64,000 nucleotides of DNA, taken from positions 195,791,481 through 195,855,480 of the forward strand of contig NC_084798.1 in NCBI RefSeq assembly GCF_963169125.1. The letters run 5' to 3'. The translations under genes were made by a program, and so were the position numbers. The first letter of the stretch is position 1. Every line of letters starts with the position of its first letter. Shown here in pieces: positions 10,431 through 23,266 of the stretch. Below the pieces are notes generated by a model that saw nothing but the letters and a program-made list of their open reading frames with translations, made no database searches and was not told where the DNA came from. The stretch comes from Humulus lupulus (Eukaryota; Streptophyta; Magnoliopsida; Rosales; Cannabaceae).

Positions 10431-13282
10431 GAGACCTTTGGTCGTGGAGCAGGTAAAAAACCCAAATCGGGTAAAAATCTCAGATAAAATATTCTTAATG
10501 GAATAATTATGGCAAAACTAAATTTGAGCATAAACCTAAAAAAATAACTATTAGTTATTTTAATAATAAAATATGATAAGTGTGTGATGTCACATTTTAT
10601 TTAAATTGATTTTTCTTCACTAAGAAAAATTAATCAAAACTATACACTATGTTAAATGCCTTTTTGACCTTATGTTCAAGTTTATTTGAGGATTAATAAA
10701 ATTTAAATTAAGGGCACTTTGAGGCATGTGTGGCTGGTTATGTAGAGTGCTTGAATGGAAAAAGCTTGCCCAAAAGAATTTCAAGAAAATAACTATCATT
10801 ATTTTCCCATGTTATCATCTTTTTTTATTGAAAAAAGAAAACTAAGCTAACTCAACACTCAACTTCACCACCCAAAGACCCCAACCGAACCCTCCCTTTC
10901 TCTTACTCTATTTTATTTTTTGTTTCAGCACACACTCATTTTTCTCAAAGCTCTCTTCTCTCTCTAGAAATTTAGAGAATCATTGAAGGTTTTACATAAA
11001 GCTTGAACCAAAGTTAAGAAAAAGGGGTGAGTTCTTTTTTTCTTCTTACTATCTTTATTTTCCTTCTTCTTCCTATGTTGACCAAACCTTTAAGGGTTCT
11101 AAAACTCTATGCATGTTGGTTTAACACTCACCACAGCTATCATTTCAAACCTAGGTGTGGTCGATGCAAGTATGAGAACCATCATCTACATGCATGCAAG
11201 CTTAGAAGGAAATTTTTGAAAGAGGTAAACCCTAGAGCAAACTCTTTTTGAGCATCCCTCTCTTTTTCTTTTTCTAGCTCTATAATATGATTCTTAGTGT
11301 TTATGGGAAGAGATTCAAGTGTGTGAAGTGTTGAGAAAGTGTTTGAAACCCTAAGAGCTCAACCACCCCAAAGGCTTGAACATAAAGAGGTAAAAATCTT
11401 GATTCTTACCATAACATTTTAATGGCTTTAGAAAATCTGAATTTGATTATTTTTTTTGAGTTAAATTAGTTATTTGGGTTGTAATAAGGTTATTTAGTGG
11501 GCTGATTATGCATGCATGTGGTTTATGTGGTGTTTGGTAGCCTGGAATCCAAAGTTCCATAGGATTTGTTGATGCATGCTTGCTGCCAAAATTTTACAGT
11601 GGCTTCCAAAAGGGCCAAATCATATCTAAATGACCTAATTATTCAATGAATATTTTTTTAATGCATTATTTGGAAATATTACATGATTTTAACATCTTGA
11701 ACCACTGAAAAACATTTTATATAACTCAAGTTATGAGCTTTTTGAGAATTTAGTGCAAGCTGGATTAGGATTTGGCAGTTCCGACCTTAAAATTTTGAAT
11801 AGTTAGTTGAATGGGTAAATATTATTATTTTTGGCTGAAAGTTTTACTGAATGTTCTTCACATATTGAATATTAATTTTATGAAATAGTTTTAAAAATTC
11901 ACTATAGCTTGGAAGTTATAAATTTTCCAACTTAGATGTTCAAAACTGTCTGCTGCCAAGATGGTGCTGTTACAGTGGCTTCCAACGGGCCAAACACTAA
12001 GTTATTGGTCAAATTTTCAAGTGGAACTTTCAGAGTTTCATTATTTAGAAAGAGTTTTTAATTTTTTGCATTTTAAAACACAAAAAAAATTATGTCTAGG
12101 TCAAGTTATAAGGTTTTTGTGATTGATGTGCAAGCTGGAGTGAAAAACTGACAACTTGAAGAGTGCATGTTTGAGCAACATTTTGACAAGTTTAAATCAA
12201 CATTTTTAGCTGGTTTTAACTATATAGATTCTTTTTATATTAATTAAAAGCCTTACAAGAGTGGACTAAGAAATACTCCATAAATTGTGAGTTTTTTTTT
12301 CTTCTAAAACATGTTGTCAAATCAAATTATGTTTTGGACAGATTTTATTTTTAAACTTTAAGTCATAATTCACTAGTCAAGTCATGTTTCTTTTTCTTAT
12401 AGTAAATATAAGATAACTTTCTATGGATTAAGGGTTAAGAATTAAGTGGCTTAAAATATAATGAAGTTTTACATTTTTTTGGAAAATCTTAAGAGAGTAC
12501 TCTTGTGTGAGAGAGGACTTTATTTTTTCACAAAAATAATTAACACTTAGGACTAAAATTTGTTTATTTGGTTAATTGAGAAAATAAAATATTTTTGGAT
12601 AATAAAACCTATGGGTTTCTTAATTTACTGAAAAATTGACCTTTTAAATTTACAAGATTAATAAAATAAAATTTTATTTTTTCAAACTTGGTAATTCTAA
12701 TTTCATAATGTTTCCTTTACAATTTTAATAAAGCCGGAGATAGCGTTTAACACTTTTATTTTATAAGGAAAATAAGAAAGTGGTAATGAAAGTTTTCTTT
12801 AGGCTTAAGAATGTGGTCTCTATATGCAATCGGGAACTTATTTCCAAAATTTCCAGCACCATTATTTATAGGCATTCTTTTATGAATAATGTGATAAGGC
12901 TATAAATTCAAGGGTTTAGTCTAAGTTTTAAGATTTAAGAGCAAATGCTTTTAAAGTATTGAAAATTTGTTAAGTTCATTCCTAATAGCTCAACTTAAAG
13001 ACATAAACTTAATTAATCAAACGCTATAATTAATCTGAGTCACTGTGTGGTTTCACTACAGTGTTATCTAAGCGGGAAGGCTCACTCCTAGATAAAAGAT
13101 TTCCACAAACAAGCGCTAAGGGATCCTAGTAAGACAACTTATGATATGTTGGTACAACATGTTAATGACTAGTTTAGATAACTAAGTTATAAGCTGATAA
13201 TTTGAACTACTCTTAGAAGATTTACTCAAGACCGTGGTCCTAGAGGGTTCACATACTCACAACTAAGGTAAGCAGTCTGGCT

Positions 13283-13660
13283 AGCTATCGCAACAACTAT
13301 GAACTCCAGCTAGCCACCGGGGAACTAAGTAAGAAACCGGTTCGCCACTGGTGACTATGTAACTAAGGTCGGTTGGCCAACACAATATGTAAGAAGTTCA
13401 ATTTAACACCCGTGACATAAGAGTCTGGTTAAACTCCGTGACACATAAGTAAGTTGATTTCGAATCCGACTAGCTACCATGACAACTATGAACTCCGGCT
13501 AGCCACCGGGGAACTAAGTAAGAAACTGGTTCGCCACCATTGACTATGTAACTAAGGTCAGGTTGCCACCGCAACATGTAAGAAGTCTGGTTTAACACCT
13601 GTGACATAAGAGTCTGGTTAAACCCTGTGACGCGTAAGTAAGTTAATTATGGAATCAAAT
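13283..13660 (+). repeat. 189-bp tandem duplication with GGT/ACC sub-repeats
   Basis: CAACTATGAACTCC recurs at 13294 and 13483, a 189-bp period, and the following sequence (ACCGGGGAACTAAGTAAGAA and onward) is also duplicated. Inside are shorter units with self-complementary cores, such as GGCTAGCC, GTTGGCCAAC and GGTTTAACACC, each followed by GTGACAT/ACTATGTAA-type spacers. The array occupies the same LTR region as the hairpin arrays of related elements. Confidence 0.7.
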
Positions 13661-13827
13661 CTCTATAACTAAGAAAATATGCCGAATTCTTCTAGGAGTT
13701 TGGGTAACCGGTTTACACCCGTCGATGCTATGGTAAGATATGTTGAGATATGCTATGATATGTTAAGCTATGGTAAGATATGTTAAGATATGTTAAGTTA
13801 TGTTTAAGGTTCTTCTGAAACCCTAAG

Positions 13828-13963
13828 TAAGTATGTATATTAAGATATGAATGACAAAGTAAGTATGTATGTTAAGATATGAATGAATAAATATGTATGT
13901 ATGTTAAGATATGAATGACTAAATATGTAAGTATGTTAAGATATGAATGACTAAGTATGTATG
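13828..13963 (+). repeat. 32-bp tandem repeat, site of copia insertion
   Basis: Units with the core GTTAAGATATGAATGAC repeat every 32 bp (for example unit starts at 13828 and 13860). About four lie here and two to three more resume at 31795-31870 on the far side of the copia element, which shows that the copia landed inside the array. A degenerate zone of TGTTAAGATA-like words precedes it (13730-13800). Confidence 0.85.
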
Positions 13964-15808
13964 TGTTAGGGTTTTATGCCCTAGTTAAAACCCATATTTC
14001 TTTGTAATCTCATTTATTATCAATAAAAGAATAGAAATCATTTTTTGACTTGGTCAATCACTTTTCTCACATGTTTTATTTTCATGATTATTTGTTTAAT
14101 ATAAACTTTTATTAAGTCCCGAGCATATAGCCAATCATATTTATAGTGACGTAATCACAGTGGAATATAAATATGATTATATGTTCAAAATAAGTTAGTC
14201 TTAAGATTAGTCAGTGCACAGGATTTACATTGACTTGCCAATCTACGATATGATCTACTTACACATTGTAGTGTTATGTTCTTTCCAGAACATTAGCAAA
14301 GTAGATAAGATCGGATGTATTTGTTACATCGAACTGGACCAATATTGACAGTTGATAGGATAAGTAAACATACCGTTATTATCTATTCTAGTCATATCAT
14401 ATAGTCGACCATAGGCCAATTCAATCTCAATTATGAGTGGTTAGTATTCTAAATGATTGTATTATTTGAGTTATTTGCCTTGTTCGTTACCAGCTTACCC
14501 TACGGAGTAGCCCATACATACATCTTAGGAACTTGGTAGTATAATTAAGTGGGAGTGTTAATCATAGATATGAACATCTATAGCTTCTGATGAAGAAGTG
14601 AAACGACGATTTCCTTTTAGTTTAGTTCAAGGTGCTAAATGATAGAGATCTCATTTCAGTAATTAAATTAGTTTACTGAAATATCATTTACAAGGAACTA
14701 AGTGTTTTAAGGATAAAATACAATGAGGGATAAAACAATATTTTAGTCACATCTCATTGTAGATCGTCTATAGAGGATTGAGTGACAATTATGGTTGTAA
14801 CAATGGATAATTAATAACATATCTATATTTTTTATAGAGCGTTCTATGAATTCAAGAGTGCAATTCCGAGTCTTTAGTGGAGTCACGAGGAATTAATAAG
14901 TTAGTAAATTTATTTGTTAGATTTATAATAACTTATTGGAGCTTGATTTCATAGGCCCATGGTCCCCACTGTACCTTGGATAAAATCATCTAGATAGTCT
15001 CAATTAATTGATTTAATTATCAATTAGAATTATCAAAGTTGACCAGGTCAATTTTGGATAGTTTCATAGAGTTATACAATTCAGAGAAGAAAAAAGAAAT
15101 TAGGGCAGATTTATTAATTAAGATAAATTTGTATCTAAATTAATAAATAAGTTTAAATCAAGGTTCAAATTATAAATAATTAATTTTATAAATTATTTAA
15201 ATAATTAAATCAATAGAAAATAATACAAGCTTTGATTTTAAGTCTAATGGGATTATAATCAAATGGGAAATTTCACGGGCCTAAAGCCCATGATAATTTA
15301 GACCTAGGGCGGTTAATTTGCTATTATTTTATTGATTTTTAATTAAATAAATGACCTAATTAAGTTTATAAAAGGAATGTTAAGAGAGAAGTCAAAACAT
15401 AAGTTCAGAATTTCTGAAACACAAGTTTCTGATAGGTTTTAGATTCTCTCTAAACATAAGTATTTTTCTAAGCCTTATTGTTCTTTTCTCTTCTTCTCTC
15501 TGTATCTATCTCATGTTTTGAGAATTGCCCACTCTAGTCTAGGTGATTCCAATGATACTTTGGAAGATTGTGAAGAAAATTGAAGATTGGTTCAGTTTCT
15601 TGGTAATACTCTGCGACAGAAAGGATACAAATGTTAGAGAAACTGAAGGAAGGACTCATTCATTCTGTTGCGTATAATGTAAGTATTCTTATTATTATTT
15701 CTCTTTGAATTCAATTTTAGAAACATGTTCTAGGTTAACTCATATTAATTTATTTAATATTAGATCTACATGAAAATAAATAAAGATCTTGTATAAATTT
15801 TCCCAACA
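13964..15808 (+). repeat. 5' LTR of copia element
   Basis: 1845 bp, TGTTAGGG to CCCAACA. It aligns end to end with the 3' copy at 27041-31794 once the solo LTR inserted there is removed (about 1855 bp). It is AT-rich and carries an AATAAA-like element near its start and a CT-rich leader (15430-15500). Confidence 0.92.
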
Positions 15809-16138
15809 ACTGACCTCAAAGCCTTTGGTAATCTTTATTTTCATGCATGAACATGTTAAAAATTGGATTATTTGATGTGTTTGAATAATTGGATGGATTT
15901 TCATGCTTTTATGAAGCATATTGATTTTATGTGATTATTAGCAATTTTTAGTTTATTTTATTGTGTTTTCTATGCCATTAATTTTTATATATGCTTTATT
16001 TTGTGTAAAACATATTAAAAAATGATTTTGGTTTGAAAAATTGCACGAAATTTTTTTTTGAAATTTTTTTGGTCTGGCTGCCAGTCACGTGCGCGCACAT
16101 GCGCGCATCACCCCCTACGTGCACACCAGCGCACACAT
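15809..16138 (+). other. Copia leader, left part
   Basis: AT-rich non-coding leader ending in a CpG-rich stretch of alternating GTGCGCGCACATGCGCGCA type (16086-16138). The LARD-like element inserted inside this GC stretch, which resumes at 21134. I could not find an initiator-Met primer site. Confidence 0.6.
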
Positions 16139-17311
16139 TGTCACGGGCTGACATTTTGATAGCGGACATGCCTGTGCGGCACCTTGGCTCCTCTGAGCCA
16201 AGGTCAACCTTCCAACCATTCGAAACACAATGGGCACATTTTCACGCGACCATGTGCCTCTTCACACTTCTGTCTCTCGAACAACTCTCGTTGAGTCATG
16301 CTCTCAAGCATCTATGAATGTAACCATGCATCAAGGATATCTAGCCAAGACACTCACATTGTCCATTAGTTCTCACTATGGCAAGGAAAAACCCAACATC
16401 GATGCTCACCCAGACATTCGCAAGCCAAGGTAGCATGTGTGGCCAAGAGCCAACACCAAGCTGGCGTGCCAACACCTTTCATCATACCACATTTGATACT
16501 ATCCGATTAGCTCACGTCACAGACCAAGGAATCACATACATCCATGGTCCAATCCTCAAGGCACCATGCCTTCACGTATGTTGGCAGGCCGTCGAGACTA
16601 GCTGCTAGACTAGTAGCACACACGGGACCTCTGTCCTTCTCAAGCATTGCGCACTTGTCAATGTATGTATGCTAGCAATTCCCACGAATGACTTCCCGGG
16701 CCATCTCGTGTCGATACTCGTGGCCATGGTGCACCACAATGTCTCTTGGAGGTTTGGTCCACGTTCCATGCAAGTGACATTCCGGAAAGCCAAGGGGACT
16801 GAACCCATAAGCCTCTGGCAGCACACTTCGACGCACTACCGGGACGGCCTGGTAATGTCCATGAGTACTCCTACTCATGGAGGCATATGAGTCCCCTCAT
16901 GGTCCTCATATGCCCACCCTACTAGTCCTCCCAACTAGTAGTAGCTCACTTGATGCACCTGCGCCAGGGGGTGGTGGAGAGCTGACACCTGGTGCTCCCC
17001 CTACAGAGAGCCTTCTAAGCTTTTAGCCTTCTACCAGGAACATATATGATTTTTGCTTGGGAGACATATTTGTCTCTCAGCTCACCAATTCTATAAATCT
17101 CTGAAATATGAATGCACCATTGCATTCATTGACCCTTCAATATGAAACCTACCAAGTCCCGTCCATTTTCGGGCAATATTGAAGATATTTATGAAAATGC
17201 CACTATCGTACAAACTAGGCATTAGCATGCTCACTAGCCTGCATCCTCACGCACACATCTGACCGAGCACCATCCTAGCTTGTAACATTCCATCAAGGCC
17301 GGCATGTTACG
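16139..17311 (-). repeat. 3' LTR of LARD-like element
   Basis: 1173 bp. On the plus strand it starts TGTCACGGGCTGAC and ends CCGGCATGTTACG; read on the minus strand it starts CGTAACATGCCGG and ends TGACA. The start is unusual, lacking the canonical TG. It is GC-richer than its surroundings. ORFs inside are incidental. Confidence 0.85.
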
Positions 17312-17326
17312 CTCTCCCCCACTTCA
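17312..17326 (-). other. Polypurine tract of LARD-like element
   Basis: The minus strand reads TGAAGTGGGGGAGAG immediately upstream of the 3' LTR, the position for plus-strand primer formation. Confidence 0.75.
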
Positions 17327-19973
17327 ATTGTCGATGCCCTCATCGACAGACCGCTGGCCAATCTTCCTGCCTCGACTCCTAAGCTCACTCTATGCTCCTT
17401 CTGAATCTTAAGTCTGCACTGGTCCCTTTACCACTGTAGAACCACCCACTTGGTGATGATCTCCCACGTTCACCCTTGGACTCGATCAAAGACCCCATGC
17501 CAGCATCGCTATTCATAATTATCCTATGAAAAAGTAGTGCATGTGCACTCAACTACTCCTTGCACACATGAACTCATCCGAGTCCATCACGATGTCCCTC
17601 CAATCAACCAAGTAGCCCTTGCAACACTGACTTCGAAGCAAACACATCCTTTGATTGAAGCTTCCCTGCCAACTATCCAATGCATACTCCTATTGACAAG
17701 GATGAAATTAAGGTGCACCCCTCAGGGTGATGTTCGCAAACCAACTGTTCCCAACGGCACCTACGAAACATCCTTCCATTAAAGGCATGTCTCTCTTCAA
17801 CATGACACTCATGCCAACTGTAGCCTTTATGCAGTATCTAGTGCACCCTTCCACATAGACTTTGCGAAGTAGTCTCTCAGACTTTTGGCCCTTCGGCCTT
17901 ACTGCATACCCATGGCTTAATGCAAAATGGCCACTCCTGACCATAAGCATAACTGCTCCTCTGAGCTTCTACAATGTGGTCAATGATCTGACATCATTCA
18001 AAACAACTACACTGCCTTTTGGCTCATGCTCATGCTGACTCTCAGCATCGTGCTTCAAGTTCTGCCCCCAAATCAACCTTGCCTAACTCTAGACAGCCTG
18101 TTGAATCTTTACCAACTTGACTGCACTCTTCCTCACCCTTGAGATCTGAAGTTGTCGCAATCTGCTATCTCCCTTCGACATATGTTCTTTGAATCATTCG
18201 GCTTGTGTTCTCATAAACATGTGTCCCCATAAAACACTAAGCATGTCCCATGACATGCTGCAAAACTTGCCCAATCTTGGTCTCAGCCTATGCCCATGCA
18301 TACTGTCTACTTGTAGCTTCGCTTGGTAACCAGACCCACTCGCATCATTAATGCATGTCTTTGCACTGTACAACCCGTCTATTGTTGTGTTTCCCCTAGA
18401 TTCACACACCAAAACTGAACAAGTACCATGACCCTTCAAACATATGAATTAGTGGGCTCCCCCACTTCAACTTGGGAAAAGGTATAGCTCGCAAGCTAAC
18501 CGCTTTCTCTCGTGCGGTCCCTCATTCCATTTATCACTTTTGAAGATGATGTTGAACTAATGCCTCAGTCATTCTGACTCTTCACCCCTTGACATCTTTA
18601 CGTTTCCTTAGTACCTGAGTCCTGCTGACTTTCACCTTAGGCAAACATTGCACTGATGTTACCTTAGTACCTGAGTCCTGACGACTTTCACCGTAGGTAA
18701 CTGGCTCTGTATTTGTCTCTGAGTCTCCTTGACTTTACATTCTGAACAACTAACGATCTCCATGATAACTCATCTCGATGCTTTGTAATGGAATATCGGT
18801 CTGCTATTTTGATGTTTGAACCATGAAGGTCTCTTCCCCACTTCAATTGTTGGCGTCCTGGACAACTTGCCCACTCACAAGAATGTCTGACCACCCCAAC
18901 TCTTCATTCACACAAAAAATCTAGAAGTGCACCCCGTAGGATGTGACTCTCGAGTCAACTACTTCGTGTAGCACCACTGTCGATTCCCCTATGCGTGCAC
19001 TCTCCACATAGCTATCCATTTGATCCATTCTAGCATCTCGCCCGTCCGGGCAGCTTCTCTAGGCTTCTGTGGTCACTAAGTCCCAATAGCAAGGCTCTTC
19101 GTCCTGCATTTAAACTCAAGCACCATCTCGACATTCTTAAGCCCTCTTGCAATACTAAGTTTCCTTGACGCAACCCTCCAGCACTCCAGAAACTCTAGTA
19201 CTATTCCGACCACTGCGCGTGGTCTACTCAGCCCTGCTAGCCTTTGATGCATATATTCCACAACTCATCATCTCCCACGATGCCTCATTGTTTCCCACAC
19301 TAGCTAACATCTTTGTGAGGCAATACGTCCTACTCAATTGTCCCAGCGCTTCCCTTCATGGGCGAAACAAGATAACATGCAAGCACCTCCAAGTACGATT
19401 GCCCTCTGACAACCGCGACTAATGCTACCTTGGTCTTCATGTGATGCCATTTGGCACACAAGTAGAAACTAAAGCATTTCATGTTCATCTTAATCTGAAC
19501 CCTTAAAGCTGTCCACTCTCGATCACTGTCGTGACTAACAAGCGTCTGACGGCCACTATTATGCTTCCACACTCTTGTGTACAAGTTCCATTTTCAACAA
19601 CAGCGCTCCGTGCGACTTACACTGTCACTCAGGCAAACCAGAACTAGTGAACCAAGTATACAACCTTAACCACTCGATCAAACTTTGTCTCATGTCAACG
19701 AGTTCCAATTCTTCATTACACGTGGTTTTTGTCTTTCTAGCATCACTGAACTTTGGTTCAAAGCAACCATAACTTGCCCCCTCTCTAGGATGTCCAGTAT
19801 TCCCACGAAGAAGAGCAACCAAGTCTCATCCCCCTCAGCTTACTGATCCTTTCTAGGTGACTAAATGACTCAGCGACATATATTCAAGCATCCAGATCTT
19901 CTGATCCTTCTATACGCCTACATCCCCTCTAGAATGGGCCAACCAAGTTCATCCCCCACTTGAGATAAACCTG
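17327..19973 (-). other. Non-coding interior of LARD-like element
   Basis: No domain is found in any frame; the many 60-85-codon ORFs are on both strands and share no family signature. PPT-like CCCCACTTCAA motifs recur at about 18461 and 18833, with a CCCCCACTT at 19952. A partial duplication of about 50 bp around TTAGTACCTGAGTCCTG lies at 18605-18710. Confidence 0.7.
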
Positions 19974-19985
19974 GCTCTGATACCA
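19974..19985 (-). other. Primer-binding site, initiator-Met tRNA type
   Basis: The plus strand GCTCTGATACCA is the complement of TGGTATCAGAGC, the standard plant retrotransposon PBS. It ends 2 bp before the 5' LTR (19988), which fixes the orientation of the element as minus. Confidence 0.9.
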
Positions 19986-19987
19986 AC

Positions 19988-21133
19988 TGTCACAGGCTGA
20001 CATTTTGACAGCGGAAATGCACCTTGACTCCTCTGAGCCAAGGTTAGCCTTCCAATCATTCGAATAACAATGGGCACATTTTTTGTGTGACCGTGTGCCT
20101 CTGCACACTTCCGTATCTCGAACAACTCTCGCTGAGTCATGCTCTCAAGCATCTATGAGTGCAACCATGCATCAATGCTATCTAGCTAAGACACTCACCT
20201 TGTCCATAGGTTCTCACTATGGCAAGGCAAAACCCAACATCGATGCTCACCCAGACATTCGCAAGCCAAGGTAGCATGTGTGGCCAAGAGCCAACACCAA
20301 GCTAACGTGCCAACATCTCTCATCATGCCCCATTCGATACTATCCAATTAGCTCACATCACAGACCAAGGACTCCCATATGTCCATGGTCCAATCCTCAA
20401 GGCACCATGCCTTCACGCATGTTAGCAGGCCCTTGAGACTAGTTGCTAGACTAGTAGCATACACTGAACCTCTGTCATTCTCAAGCATTGCGCACTCGTC
20501 AATGCCTGTATGCTAGTAAGTCCCACGAATGACTTCCCGTGCCATCTCATGTCGAGACTTGTTGCCATGGTGCACCACGACGTCTCTCGGAGGTTTGGGC
20601 CACGTTCCATGCAAGCAGCATCCCGGCAAGCCAAGGGGACCGTACCCACAAACCTCTGGCAGCACACTCCCCGGTAATGTCCATGAGTACTCCTACTCAT
20701 GGAGGCATATGAGTCCCCTCATGGTCATCACATGCCCACCCTAGTAGTCCTCCCAACTAGTAGTAGCTCACTTGATGCACCTGCACCAGGGGGTGGTGGA
20801 GAACTGACACCAGGTGCTCCCCCTACAAAGAGCCTTCTGAGCTTTTGGCCTTGTACGAGGAACATATATGATTTTTGCTTGGGATACATATTTGGCTCTT
20901 AGCTCGCCAATTCTCTGAATCTTCCAAATCCGATTGGACCATTGCGTTCATTGACCCTTCAATACGAAACCTACCAAGTCCCGTCCATTTCCGGGCAATA
21001 TTGAAGATATTTACAAAAATGCCACTGGCGTACAAACTAGGCATCAACATGCTCACCAGCTTGCACCCTCGCGCACGCATCTGACCGAGCACCATCCTAG
21101 CTTGTAACATGCCCTCAAGTCCGGAATGTTATG
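19988..21133 (-). repeat. 5' LTR of LARD-like element
   Basis: 1146 bp. It begins TGTCACAGGCTGAC and ends CCGGAATGTTATG on the plus strand, and is homologous along its length to 16139-17311. Many differences between the two copies are C/T or G/A, and one indel near the start shortens this copy. Confidence 0.87.
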
Positions 21134-23266
21134 CGCATCACCCCACTTTGTGTGTGCGTCACTCGGCCATCTGCTGCACACCGCGCACGCGCATGTGTGC
21201 ACCGCCCAGACACCGCACGCGCACGCCTGCGCGCACGGTGAACAGTACTCATACTGTTCATCCATTTTTTTTAATTAAAGAAATTAAATTATGAAAATTA
21301 ATTATTTATAATCAAAGCCAAAAATATTAGATTTATTTTTGTATTTAAAAATATTTTTTTTTATAATAAGATATTTTTGTTAGTTGAGATTTAAATAATT
21401 AGATATTTTTAACAAAGATTCAAATTCAAATTTAAAAATAGACTAACAACTTAATTTTAAATCTATTAAAATATTGAAATATTAGAATTAAGATATGAGA
21501 TATTTAAGATATTTTCTTTTAAATACTTGATATTTTTTATTAAATCTTTATTTGAAAATACAAATATCTGTTTATTGTATAGTTTTTAATATTTAAATTA
21601 TTTGAAATTTGAAATTTGTTAGTTAAAAATTTTTATGGATATTTAAATTTGTTTAACTGTTTTAAGATATTTTAGGATTGTTATAACTATTAATATTTTA
21701 TTTTTTTAAATGGTTAAAATATTAGCTTATAGTTTTAACTACACAAGATATTTTTGAAAAATAGTTAAGATATTGATTTTAAAGTTTAAAAATGGTTAAG
21801 TTTTGAAAAATATCATTTTTTCAACCAATTAATAAAATATTTGTTTTAATAAATGAGATTTAAATTAACTTTAGCTAATTGTTGATAAATCCTATTTAAA
21901 TTAAATTAATATTTTTTTTCAAATTAACCTAAACCAAGTTGATTGTTGATAAATGAAATTTAAATTAACTATTATTAATTGTTGATAAATTTCATTTAAA
22001 TTGACTTATCTTTTGTAAAAATTTAATTAATTTGAATTTTTTGATAAATTCTAGAAATTAATTGTGGTATTTTTGCAAAGGAAATAAATTGTGGCATTTT
22101 TGCATAAATTCATAGACTTGCTCATATAGTAGCATGATTAGGCCCATCCAATTATAACATGTTTGTTTGCACTATATGTGGTATTTTTGCAATTGGGCTT
22201 AGATGCATATAGTGGTCCATATGTTTGTTAGATATATGGATTTTTCCAAATAAAATATTCATAAAATGATAGGTTTTATTTAAGCCCATTAGAAAATGTA
22301 AAGTTTAAATTCCTCTCTTGTGGGTGATTCTATCTGTGAAGACCCATTTGCTTTGCATGACTATAGTGGGCCTAATCAATTAATAACAATTAATAAAATG
22401 AAGGTTTAAATTCATGTCTTTTGGACCTTGTATGGAAGTTTGGGGGCCCTTGTAGTGGGAATGACACACTGGACCCAACCCTTCTCCATAAAAGCCCAAT
22501 TATTAAGGCCCATTTACCTGAGTTGGACTTAATTGTATAGGTTAATTATATTATTAGTTAAACCTAAATATTGATTAGCAACAAATTAATTCTAAATTAA
22601 TTGAATTAGAATTAATAGGAAATTATAGTTCTTTGGTTTTAAAAATTTAATCTTTTCAACTTTTTGGAGAACCATAGTCATTTCTAAAAATAAATAATAA
22701 AAATACTATTTTAATTTTATAATGAGCTTATTTTAAGAATTATATTTGATCTCTACTGTTGGTTTAACAAAGTCAATAGCTTAATGGGACCTCGAGACGC
22801 TTTGATTCGTCCCCCTACGGATGGTGTTCATTGGTTATTTTGACAAGGTTAAATTTTGAAAGATAGATAATTATAGATCAAATTCTACTAGACTCACCCC
22901 TACGGTGACTACTAGGACTAAATCTATTGATTATCAAAACCGAGGGGTCTAGCTCATAAAATAAGAGATTTTGTTTTCTTATTTTGATTGAATAGTAGGT
23001 TGTTAATAATGGTGTCCATTATTAAATGAGTTTAGAACTCTATTTAACTAGTGGTATTTTTTACTCTCGCCAACTAGGACAAGGATATCATAGATTTGTT
23101 AAAAACCTAAAGAAATAGATATATGATTATTTTGGTATTTTTTGTCATATCTTACATATTTTTGGTATATGTTGTGCTATTTTTTAAAATTTGTGTGAAT
23201 AGGAGTTTTATTGAGCAAATGTGATTTATTTATATTTTATTGATAGTTTGTAGTTTAAGTTAAGTA
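21134..23266 (+). other. Copia leader, right part: GC block, hairpin, AT-rich spacer
   Basis: 21134-21240 continues the CpG-rich alternating purine-pyrimidine stretch (GCGCACGCGCATGTGTGC and similar). A perfect 9-bp hairpin TGAACAGTA-ctca-TACTGTTCA spans 21239-21260. Then follow about 1.5 kb of AT-rich DNA rich in AAGATATTT words, a repeated GTGGTATTTTTGCA (about 22062-22185) and two CCCCTACGG phrases (22811 and 22907). No gene is seen before gag. Confidence 0.6.

Larger units (their letters stand above)
10430..13963 (+). mobile_element. Large gypsy LTR-like segment, left part (continues at 31795)
   Basis: AT-rich non-coding sequence with a leader-like CT-rich stretch (10858-10975) followed by a donor-like GGTGAG (11026). 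A repeated phrase, CTGCTGCCAA then ACAGTGGCTTCCAA, lies at about 11579-11612 and 11950-11983. Two tandem arrays follow (13283-13660 and 13828-13963). The right part carries the TGTAGGTAAGCTCAAAGGCAAA region that matches the GCAGGTAAAGGCAAA landmark of other gypsy LTRs here. Outer boundaries are approximate and no TSD could be matched. The 74-codon ORF at 11027-11251 is not credible as a gene. Confidence 0.45.
16139..21133 (-). mobile_element. Non-autonomous LARD-like LTR element
   Basis: Two direct LTR copies (16139-17311 and 19988-21133) flank a 2.7-kb interior. Orientation is minus: the primer-binding site (complement of GCTCTGATACCA, 19974-19985) adjoins the right LTR and a PPT (complement of CTCTCCCCCACTTCA, 17312-17326) adjoins the left LTR. 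Flanks are cacat (16134-16138) and cgcat (21134-21138), a 5-bp TSD with one C-to-T-type change. The interior has no gag or pol trace, so it must have moved with enzymes from another element. Confidence 0.88.

Noticed and set aside
15809..15850. Primer-binding site of the copia element
   Set aside because: TTTGGTAATC at about 15830 is the nearest thing to TGGTATCAGAGC but is too divergent and too far from the LTR end to call.
17327..19973. Many ORFs of 60-85 codons on both strands inside the LARD interior
   Set aside because: They overlap one another on opposite strands, share no family motifs and result from moderate GC content and chance.
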